Shown: piece by piece, positions 34,920 to 41,557 of the stretch | Position numbering within the stretch: the first letter of the stretch is position 1 | Layout: the number at the start of each line of letters is the position of its first letter | The notes under the pieces: model-generated | What the model was told of the DNA's origin: nothing | The model's database searches: none | The model's input: the letters and a program-made list of their open reading frames with translations, nothing else | Position numbers and translations under genes: made by a program | Source: Nostoc sp. PA-18-2419 | Lineage (GTDB): Bacteria > Cyanobacteriota > Cyanobacteriia > Cyanobacteriales > Nostocaceae | Assembly (NCBI RefSeq): GCF_005869855.1 | Contig: NZ_SZNH01000002.1 | Span: 240,283 to 281,839, forward strand | Reading direction: 5' to 3' | Length of the DNA: 41,557 nucleotides

Positions 34920-35687
34920 TTAAGCTTTTACTTTGGTTTTTGACCAAACGCCATTTTCATCTTCATCATATTGCTCGTGAACAGCTTGCCAAGCAGCTTG
35001 CTCCGCGCTAGATTCGTCACTTTTTTCATTGAGTACAGCGTTATAGCGCTCAATAAATGTACGCTGAGCTTCAATAGAAAGATGAGTGCGAACTTCAGGA
35101 GATAAGTCTTCTGGGCTGTTGCATATCCCCGGACAAGGACGAGCCAGTGTTTTTTCAATTACTTGAATTTCTTCACCACCAGCACTTTCGAGGAGTAATT
35201 GAAATTCCCCGGTGCGATCGCTTGGAACTTCTGTCATCAATAAAAACTCACCAGCTTGTAAGCGGGTTTGGTAAATAGCCGCTTTATCTTCTGGCATACC
35301 CAAAGTGGTCAAAACCGATACTAAACCGGCACCTGCACTACCTGCGATCGCTCCACTAGCAGCTCCTAGCAACACTGCACCAATTGGCCCTGCTGCCACA
35401 ATTGAACCAACAAAAGGAATAAATAGTACACCTACACCTGTGAGCAAGCTGAGAAAGGAACCAAACAAGGAACCAAAAACCGCCCCTGTTCTCAAACCTC
35501 CCAGAATCACATCTTTTTTACTAATAAAGCCAGAAATTCGAGTTTCCGACTGAAAGTTTCTACCCATAACAGAAATATGATCTCTAGGCACACTTCTGTC
35601 TAATAAACGTCGAATAACATCATCAATTTGCTTTTGTTCTTTGAATACAGCAGAAATAGTACGTTCTGCTTTATACACCTCTGGCAT
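34920..35687 (-). CDS. General-stress-17M-like plus ChaB-domain protein
   Basis: A 255-residue protein in two parts. Residues about 8-175 resemble the YflT/17M general stress domain: [16 protein letters not shown] and DHISVMGRN, then a Gly/Ala-rich membrane-like centre (about 80-130: [19 protein letters not shown] and [19 protein letters not shown]). Residues about 195-250 are a ChaB-like domain ([40 protein letters not shown]). ChaB is known as a regulator partner of the ChaA cation antiporter in E. coli. The fusion suggests a stress or ion-linked role at the membrane. GAGG precedes the ATG. Confidence 0.82.
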   Translation of the reverse strand: MPEVYKAERTISAVFKEQKQIDDVIRRLLDRSVPRDHISVMGRNFQSETRISGFISKKDVILGGLRTGAVFGSLFGSFLSLLTGVGVLFIPFVGSIVAAGPIGAVLLGAASGAIAGSAGAGLVSVLTTLGMPEDKAAIYQTRLQAGEFLLMTEVPSDRTGEFQLLLESAGGEEIQVIEKTLARPCPGICNSPEDLSPEVRTHLSIEAQRTFIERYNAVLNEKSDESSAEQAAWQAVHEQYDEDENGVWSKTKVKA

Positions 35688-35905
35688 TTGAATAATCCTC
35701 TTTTTATGTTGTTTTTACTGCGAACATAGTTAAGGGAGATGCAGGCGAATAGATGTTATATCAAGTTCGGCTAAATGGTTGGTTTTTTTGGTAATTGGTA
35801 ATTACTAATTGGCAAGAGGTGAACAGTTGTGTTTTTCTTGCGCATTACCCAATACCAACCCTCACAGATATCATAAGTATCCAACGGAACATGATATTAT
35901 TAGAC

Positions 35906-35938
35906 TAGTTGAGGGAGGATTCATTCCTCCCTCAACTA
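35906..35938. terminator. 14-bp perfect hairpin after dps
   Basis: Arms TAGTTGAGGGAGGA and TCCTCCCTCAACTA surround a 5-nt loop. It lies about 45 bp past the dps stop. No T-run follows, so it may act by stabilising the dps mRNA rather than as a classic terminator. Confidence 0.55.
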
Positions 35939-35980
35939 ACTACCTAAATTGCTTTACTCAGCTCAGAAATCGTGGAGTAG

Positions 35981-36520
35981 CTATACACCTACAGGGGTCT
36001 TAGCTTGTGCTACCGACTGTCTACCATCTGAGTCTATTGCTTGTCCTTCAATGAATGAACGCAGCATCCAAGCCATTTCCTCATGCTGTTCCATCAATCC
36101 AGTTAAAAAGTCAGAAGTTCCTTGATCGTGAAACTCTTCAGCAGAGCGATCTACATGGTCTCTGAAGTTACGAATAACCTGCTCGTGATCTTCCACTAAA
36201 TTCGATACCATTCCCGTTGCGGTGGGAACATCACCAGCATGTTCCTTGAGGGTAGCAACCTTAAGAAATCCTTCCATTGAGCCAATCGGGTAACCACCTA
36301 AAGCACGAACCCGCTCTGCTAAAGCATCAATATTTAAAGTCAGCTTTTCGTAATGTTCTTCCCAAAGTTGGTGCAAAGAACGAAACTGAGGACCGACTAC
36401 ATCCCAATGATACTTTTTGGTTTTTACTAACAGTAGATACGCATCTGCCAAATCTTGATTCAACAGATTAATCACACCTTGACGTTGTTCTTGTGTCAAA
36501 CCAATGTTTATCGGACGCAT
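35981..36520 (-). CDS. dps: Dps family ferritin-like DNA-binding/iron-storage protein
   Basis: A 179-residue four-helix Dps protein. The intersubunit ferroxidase ligands are visible in KKYHWDVVGPQFRSLHQLW (the first His of the site in YHW) and in HYEKLTLNIDALAERVRALG (Asp and Glu). The later helix contains EDHEQVIRNFRDHVD. Dps dodecamers oxidise Fe(II) with peroxide, store iron and protect DNA. The C-terminal tail (about 160-179) is short and not strongly basic. AGGA precedes the ATG. Neighbours are other stress genes. No Fur-like site was seen upstream. Confidence 0.95.
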   Translation of the reverse strand: MRPINIGLTQEQRQGVINLLNQDLADAYLLLVKTKKYHWDVVGPQFRSLHQLWEEHYEKLTLNIDALAERVRALGGYPIGSMEGFLKVATLKEHAGDVPTATGMVSNLVEDHEQVIRNFRDHVDRSAEEFHDQGTSDFLTGLMEQHEEMAWMLRSFIEGQAIDSDGRQSVAQAKTPVGV

Positions 36521-36968
36521 TGTTTTCCATTCCTAAGCAAACTTATTTAATAACATCTCAAATTTTGGACATAATCCACATCAACCAAAGGAAGCATTGT
36601 GAGTGGAAATTATTTAGCGCATTAATAATTGTACCTATGCCTTAATAGGTAGGTATTTTGATGAAATGGAATAATATAATAAATATATTTAATTTTTTCA
36701 GAAAATTAAGTATATTTTAATCTTTTATAATTCTGTTATCGGATTGGCTTTTGCTTCTCACCTACTTATAGAGGTAAGTTAATCAATCAAAATGGACTGC
36801 TATAGTACTTAGTTAGCTTGATTTAATTTTTGTTCAGTTATAACAAAATAATTTATGTTATTCTTAATTAAATTTATTTGTTTGTGATTGCTAATGATTA
36901 ATGGGCGATTACATGAAAGTAATCACCCATTACTACTGAACAATTATGAAAGACAAGTATTAACTGTG
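36521..36968. other. AT-rich upstream region of dps
   Basis: No gene recognised. The dps promoter should lie here. The hairpin at 36900-36931 belongs to the next minus-strand gene. Confidence 0.45.
36900..36931 (-). terminator. Terminator-like hairpin after the low-temperature-induced-type gene
   Basis: AATGGGCGATTAC pairs with GTAATCACCCATT (one mismatch) around a 6-nt loop, 38 bp past the stop. There is no strong T-run on the minus strand. Confidence 0.5.
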
Positions 36969-37325
36969 TTACTTACCTGTAACTTTATCCAACGCATTCT
37001 TCAGCTTTTCTTCTATTGTGACTGCACTCTGTGAATTTTCAGGGTTCTTTTGCTTGTCACTGTCAGCAGATCCTTGAACTTCATTGAGTCCTTCGGTTGA
37101 CTTCCTTTTAACCTCTTCAAGTCCAGCTGGTGGTTTTTTAGCGGCTTCGTCAGTTTCGCGCTGAATGTCAAGTAGTTGTGTTTCTCCCTCAGTAGACTTA
37201 CTTTGGTAGCTATCGATCGCAAAAGCAGGAAAAGCACTAGATAGGAGTAGTAACGCACAAGTAAAACCGACAACTAGAAAACGTACTGGACGCAAAATAG
37301 ATAAAACAGAAGCAATAACTTTCAT
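36969..37325 (-). CDS. Low-temperature-induced-type exported protein
   Basis: A 118-residue protein starting at the ATG at 37325, with GAGG just upstream; an upstream in-frame codon at 37364 is less likely. The signal peptide LVVGFTCALLLLSSAFPAFA is followed by a low-complexity helical, Lys/Glu/Ser-rich mature part: KSTEGETQLLDIQ, then GLEEVKRKSTEGLNEVQG, and a C-terminal KLKNALDKVTGK. This matches by memory a Nostoc family annotated as low-temperature-induced protein. The repeated KSTEG resembles LEA-like proteins. Likely periplasmic or lumenal; role unknown. Confidence 0.8.
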   Translation of the reverse strand: MKVIASVLSILRPVRFLVVGFTCALLLLSSAFPAFAIDSYQSKSTEGETQLLDIQRETDEAAKKPPAGLEEVKRKSTEGLNEVQGSADSDKQKNPENSQSAVTIEEKLKNALDKVTGK

Positions 37326-37811
37326 CGTGAAATCCTCGATAACAGCGTTAACAACGCAAAACATTATATTTGATCGGCAGAGCTGATGATTCTATTCGGT
37401 AAATTTTATTTGGCAAACTTTACCAAAAAAACTAGCAAGCTACACTTCAATGTTAAACTTGTTAAAAAATTAACCTGAAGAAATTAGCTTTAGTATTTGT
37501 GTATTAACTCACGAATGGTTACTGGACAAATACTCTTGGTGAGTTCTTCATTCAATGTTTACTGACTTATTTTTACTTTTAAGACTCAAAGGTATACATC
37601 AATCTGTAGAATGAAGTTGTCGTTATCTCCAGTTATAAAAAAAATCACTCTCTAGGTATATCGACTTAATTGAGTGTGTCGTAAACAAGCTAGAATCAGG
37701 ACAACGCTTTATAATTTTAACTTGTTTGTGTAGACACAGAGTAGGGAAGAAGCCTTTTAAGTTTTACCTAGCGAAAGTAAAAATCAAATACGAGTCCTAT
37801 AACTCTTTTAC
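37326..37811. other. Spacer downstream of xylB
   Basis: AT-rich. No gene, repeat or RNA recognised on either strand. Confidence 0.45.
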
Positions 37812-39311
37812 CTAAGGTATCGATGCACGAACAGCCTTCAAGGCATTGTAAAGTAACTTGTAGCGCTCAAACCCTGCTTCATACAAAGGATTTGCCTGGG
37901 GCTGTACTACATTATCATCCGGCGCGAAGATTTTGAGTGCAGCTTCTAAGTTGGGGTAAGTACCAACCCCCACCATTGCCAAAATAGCTGCTCCGTAAGC
38001 GGCTCCTTCTTCGGCTTTGGAAGCAATCAGTTCTGTTTGCAAAACGTCTGCTAAAATTTGTAACCAAGTGTGAGAGCGTGCGCCTCCACCGGTTGCTAAG
38101 AGTTGATGAACAGGAGCGATCGCACTAATTACCTCCAACGCTGACCGCAAACTAAATGCAACCCCCTCTAGAACAGCACGGGTTATATCTGCTGGCGTAT
38201 GAGTTAATGACAAATTCACCAAAGCACCACGAGTATCTGGATCGAGGTGGGGACTACGTTCTCCTGCAAGGTGGGGCAGAAATAGAACACCACGCGCACC
38301 AGGCTGCGATCGCTCTGCTATATCCATCAATTCAGTGTAGGATATATGCGGTGCAAATGTATCTCGATACCAACGCAGAGAACCACCTGCGGCTAGCGTC
38401 ACTCCCAGTAGATGATACCCCCCATCCACATGACAGAACAAATGCACCCGACCTTCTGGATCGGGAATTGGGCGATGTCTATCGCGGGCTACGCCTACGC
38501 AGGGTGCAAAGATAGCTCCTGATGTGCCGATACTCAAACTACCCCGATTGAGGTTGCTTGATGAGATGCCCAAACCAATGGCTGCTGCTGCATTATCACC
38601 TCCGCCTGCGACCACAGGTAATCCAGCAGGTAATCCTACGCGAGTGGCTATTTCTACTTTCAACCGTCCGGCGATCGCGGTAGATTCGATGACTGGAGGG
38701 AACAACGCTGGATTGAGATCAAGAGTATGGAGAATATCTGTATCCCATTGCCGATTTGCTAAGTTCAGACAGCCGACACCAGACGCATCAGATGGTTCTG
38801 TAAATATTTCGCCAGTTAGCACATATCCCAGATAATCTTTTGGTAAAAGAATCTGCCACAACCGAGAGTAGGCTTGTGGTTCTTCAGTCCGCAACCATAA
38901 AAGCTTCGGCAGTTGAAAGCCAGTAATTGCCGGATTTCCAGTGCGCTGGATTAATTCCTGCCGGGGAATACTGGCTTCAATCTCAACAACAGCTTTACCT
39001 GTGCGTTGGTCATTCCACAAAATTGCTGGTCTAATCACTTTGCCTTGAGCATCAAGAGGAACCATACCATGCATTTGTCCAGACAAACCCAGGGCAATTG
39101 CTTGGTATCCCTGTAGCTGTTGACTCACATCAAACAAAGCATCTAAACTGGCTTCCACCCAATCTGCTGAGTTCTGTTCTGTCCAACCGGGTTGTGGAGT
39201 TAACAGAGGATAGCTTCTGGTTGCTTGAGCGATAACTTGCCCTTGTAGATCAACTGCGATCGCTCGCACTCCTCCTGTACCCAAGTCTAAGCCAACTACG
39301 ATATCAGTCAA
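37812..39311 (-). CDS. xylB: Xylulokinase
   Basis: XylB phosphorylates D-xylulose to xylulose 5-phosphate, feeding the pentose phosphate cycle. The 499-residue FGGY kinase is full length: [15 protein letters not shown] (ATP phosphate loop), [14 protein letters not shown] with the substrate motif, [25 protein letters not shown] and [20 protein letters not shown]. The start is TTG at 39311, supported by AGGAGGG seven bases upstream. It lies 100 bp downstream of the long-chain polyol dehydrogenase gene on the same strand. Together they would convert arabinitol or xylitol through xylulose. Confidence 0.95.
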   Translation of the reverse strand: MTDIVVGLDLGTGGVRAIAVDLQGQVIAQATRSYPLLTPQPGWTEQNSADWVEASLDALFDVSQQLQGYQAIALGLSGQMHGMVPLDAQGKVIRPAILWNDQRTGKAVVEIEASIPRQELIQRTGNPAITGFQLPKLLWLRTEEPQAYSRLWQILLPKDYLGYVLTGEIFTEPSDASGVGCLNLANRQWDTDILHTLDLNPALFPPVIESTAIAGRLKVEIATRVGLPAGLPVVAGGGDNAAAAIGLGISSSNLNRGSLSIGTSGAIFAPCVGVARDRHRPIPDPEGRVHLFCHVDGGYHLLGVTLAAGGSLRWYRDTFAPHISYTELMDIAERSQPGARGVLFLPHLAGERSPHLDPDTRGALVNLSLTHTPADITRAVLEGVAFSLRSALEVISAIAPVHQLLATGGGARSHTWLQILADVLQTELIASKAEEGAAYGAAILAMVGVGTYPNLEAALKIFAPDDNVVQPQANPLYEAGFERYKLLYNALKAVRASIP

Positions 39312-39411
39312 TTTGTCCCTCCTAAATTATCAAGCTTAAATTTAAGGTTGGTAGGGCGATCGCAAGACGGAAATAAAACTTCCGCCTGAAAAATTCGCAG
39401 CTTTAATCTGG

Positions 39412-40917
39412 TTAAGTTTTCTCTAAAAATCGGGTTAATGTTTCTTTAGCTCCAAACTCATACAATCTGCGTAAATGATTTGCAACTGCATCAGCAAAAG
39501 GCGACTGCGATAAATCGCCAAAAATTTCAGTCAGGTTGAGCAATGGTTTGGCATCAAAACCACTAGAATGAGCTAGTTTAGTTAAAGTACCTGCTATTGG
39601 GTCATCAATGGGAATGGCGTTACCTTGGTCATCCTTTCCATTCAAGTAACGGAACCAAGCAGCAACCGTGAGGCTCATGTAATCAATTGCCACATTTCTA
39701 CGTAGTGCGTCACGAACTGAGCCTAAAACAAATTTTGGTATTTTGGCGGAACTATTTAGGCAAAGGCGGGGCAGTTGATCCTGAATTTTAGGATTGGCAA
39801 AGCGTTCAATTAAGGTTTTTTTATAATCGTCTAAATCAATTCCCGGCACAGATTGCAGTGTTGGCGTAACTTCTGCCATCAAATTATCAACGGCTTGCCG
39901 AATTAACGGATCAGCCATCACCTGATGAACGTAAGTGTAGCCTGCTAAAGTACCGAGATAACCAATCAACAAGTGACTGGCGTTCAATAGCCGGATTTTC
40001 ATCATCTCGTAGGGATGAACATCGTTGGTCATCTGCACACCAACAGATTCCCAATCCGGTCTACCTGCACAGAAATTGTCTTCGACTACCCACTGAAGGA
40101 ACGGTTCGGCAACAACTGGAAAAGCATCATCGATATTAAACTGTTCTGCCACCATTTTGATATCTGCTGGGGTGGTAGCAGGAGTAATGCGATCCACCAT
40201 GCAGTTGGGAAAGGCTACTTGTTCGGCAACCCAACTTCCTAACTTTGGGTTCTGCATTTTGGCAAATGCAGTCAACATTTTCTGGGCAATGTTACCATTA
40301 CCTTGCAGATTGTCGCACGATAACACAGTAAACGGTGCAATTCCTTGTTGACGGCGGCGATTGAGGGCTGCTGTCAAAAAGCCGTATACGCCAATTGGCT
40401 CATCGGGATGCTGCAAATCGTACTGAATTGTTTGGTGATTGGCATCGAATTCACCGCTACCTTCAACATAGTAGTAGCCGCCTTCGGTGATTGTGAGGGT
40501 GACGATGCGGCATTTGGGGTCTGCTAAGGTGTTAATTACTGCTTGGCGGTTATCTGGGGCAAACAGATATTTTGTAATTGCCCCAATTACACGAGCGCGA
40601 TCGCCTTCTAGCGACTTTTCCACTAAGGTATATAAACAATCTTGTAAACTCAGTGCATCCCGCATTCGTTTGTCGAATTCTAATAGCCCTACCCCGCAGA
40701 TTCCCCAATCACTGCCGGAATGCTGATGAAAGTAATTATCGAGATATAAAGCTTGATGTGCGCGATGGAACCCACCAACACCGATATGGACAATACCGTT
40801 AGTAATTTGATGGCGATCGTAATTGGGTACGCGGACGTTATTTCCTAAACTAGATAGAGATGCTTCATTCAGCTTGATAGCTGAGTCTTTGCTGATATTG
40901 CTGTTCATGGGATTCAC
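39412..40917 (-). CDS. Long-chain polyol dehydrogenase (mannitol/D-arabinitol 2- or 4-dehydrogenase family)
   Basis: A 501-residue member of the mannitol dehydrogenase family (MtlK/DalD). It oxidises mannitol to fructose or arabinitol to xylulose with NAD+. The NAD-binding start HIGVGGFHRAHQALY and the catalytic K-x4-N-x2-H set KIRLLNASH (about residues 309-317) are intact. The start may be GTG at 40917 or the ATG three codons in (40908, MNSNISKDS). With xylB next in line, arabinitol to xylulose is attractive, but mannitol is equally possible. The transport protein gene upstream is broken. Confidence 0.9.
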   Translation of the reverse strand: MNPMNSNISKDSAIKLNEASLSSLGNNVRVPNYDRHQITNGIVHIGVGGFHRAHQALYLDNYFHQHSGSDWGICGVGLLEFDKRMRDALSLQDCLYTLVEKSLEGDRARVIGAITKYLFAPDNRQAVINTLADPKCRIVTLTITEGGYYYVEGSGEFDANHQTIQYDLQHPDEPIGVYGFLTAALNRRRQQGIAPFTVLSCDNLQGNGNIAQKMLTAFAKMQNPKLGSWVAEQVAFPNCMVDRITPATTPADIKMVAEQFNIDDAFPVVAEPFLQWVVEDNFCAGRPDWESVGVQMTNDVHPYEMMKIRLLNASHLLIGYLGTLAGYTYVHQVMADPLIRQAVDNLMAEVTPTLQSVPGIDLDDYKKTLIERFANPKIQDQLPRLCLNSSAKIPKFVLGSVRDALRRNVAIDYMSLTVAAWFRYLNGKDDQGNAIPIDDPIAGTLTKLAHSSGFDAKPLLNLTEIFGDLSQSPFADAVANHLRRLYEFGAKETLTRFLEKT

Positions 40918-41012
40918 TAATGGTTAGGTGATGGCGATCAATATCGATAAAGCTGAGGCACTGAGAATGAAGGTAAAGTTTTTAACTCTAATGAATTTGC
41001 GTGCATCTGGAT

Positions 41013-41312
41013 TCAGCAAGTTATACCGTTGAAAGGAAAACCATCCAACAGCCCTGTGGCGACGGTTGCATCTACCCACACCCCGCATTTTCCTGTGGAG
41101 AATATGGAACTTTCTCCATAAAATGGTACAGCGTAAAGTTTACCATTGTTGGAAAGCCCTTCTCGTATGGGTTTGAGTAGGTCATTTACATCGTAATCTG
41201 CACCTAAATCCAAGGGTCTTAACCAATTTCGCCTAGCCCAAATTCGGGTTTCATCGGAATCCAGCGAGGAATGCAGCCAACACTTTCGCGAAGTGGGAGA
41301 TACGCATCGCAT
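41013..41312 (-). pseudogene. Broken polyol ABC transporter solute-binding protein gene (SmoE/MtlE type)
   Basis: About 99 codons survive. The middle, IWARRNWLRPLDLGADYDVN then DLLKPIREGLSNNGKLYAVPFYGES, is typical of sorbitol/mannitol ABC binding proteins. It then jumps directly to FSTGKCGVWVDATVATGLL, a block normally more than 100 residues further on. The signal peptide and most of both lobes are absent, and the first dozen residues do not fit. This is a relic with at least one internal deletion, upstream of the polyol dehydrogenase gene on the same strand. Confidence 0.75.
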
Positions 41313-41455
41313 AATTCCTTTAAGCTAAAAAATCTTAGGAATTAAGTTTTTGATTTTATGCTTTAATTTTGGGCAAAAGCTCAATAATAGAAATCATATC
41401 AATCCCACGTAAATGACAGCTATTTGCAACAATTCTTCAATAAAAGGTTAAAAAT

Positions 41456-41557
41456 ATGACGGGAAAAGCAACTTATCAGTTTGCAGGCAAGATGATCTTG
41501 ATTACAGGCGGTGCGGGAGATATTGGCAAGGCAACTGCACATCGTTTTGCTGCTAAT
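41456..41557 (+). CDS. Short-chain dehydrogenase/reductase, partial (N-terminus)
   Basis: 34 codons are visible before the right edge. They start at an ATG with AAGG eight bases upstream. KMILITGGAGDIGKATAHRF is the TGxxxGxG NAD(P)-binding turn of classical SDR enzymes (TGGAGDIG). It diverges from the polyol genes. Enzymes of this type next to xylB are often sugar-alcohol dehydrogenases, but the substrate region is outside the window. Confidence 0.88.
   Translation, partial: MTGKATYQFAGKMILITGGAGDIGKATAHRFAAN

Noticed and set aside
35809..36003. 64-codon plus-strand frame overlapping the end of dps
   Set aside because: It runs through the perfect hairpin at 35906-35938 and into dps on the other strand.

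Overview
The window comes from a filamentous, Nostoc-like cyanobacterium. Three things point there: photosystem II small-subunit genes (psbM, psbK) and a cyanobacterial flavodiiron gene; very many GCGATCGC (HIP1) octamers scattered through genes; and the short tandem and dispersed repeats typical of Nostocales spacers (AATTACG runs, GTCATTTGTC/AGTCATTGGTC runs, CCCCATCTCC runs, GTTAGCG/GGAACGAGCGTC palindromic repeats). All assignments were made by reading the sequence and from family knowledge; no search was run.

Layout. 1-9.1 kb is core metabolism, mostly on the minus strand: a flavodiiron protein (cut by the left edge, with a Fur-box-like palindrome upstream), argJ, gatB, a tandem universal stress protein, then psbM, a 2Fe-2S ferredoxin, psbK and tgt. 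9.2-12.7 kb holds a decayed insertion-element-like stretch, cobS, a secreted PPC-domain protein, a ComF-like phosphoribosyltransferase and a GNAT acetyltransferase.

12.9-23.5 kb is the accessory part. It has a one-module NRPS (half condensation domain, glycine-coded adenylation domain, PCP, thioesterase), a BT1-family transporter, a TauD/SyrP-like Fe(II)/2-oxoglutarate oxygenase, an EamA exporter and a methyltransferase whose catalytic His position is Ser. Fur-box-like sites lie past the NRPS terminator. Between the NRPS and the BT1 transporter is what I read as a relic of a mycosporine-like amino acid operon: the C-terminal quarter of a desmethyl-4-deoxygadusol synthase (mysA-like) followed 22 bp later by the first ~18 codons of a mysB-like O-methyltransferase. 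The stop of that second fragment overlaps the transporter start. A deleted IS701-type transposase closes the region. My best guess is that a small biosynthetic locus for a modified glycine-containing metabolite was assembled over a lost sunscreen locus.

23.7-32 kb returns to single genes: GHL10-type glycosidase, epoxide-hydrolase-like protein, pentapeptide repeat protein, metK, a PLP ammonia-lyase/racemase, an aromatic amino acid permease and the RNA 2'-phosphotransferase kptA. 32.7-37.3 kb groups stress-type genes (GlsB/YeaQ, CsbD, a TIGR02587/TIGR02588 membrane pair, a GsiB/17M-like plus ChaB protein, Dps and a low-temperature-induced-type secreted protein). 37.8-41.5 kb is a polyol-use region: xylB, a mannitol/arabinitol-type long-chain dehydrogenase, a broken polyol ABC binding-protein gene and the start of a short-chain dehydrogenase.
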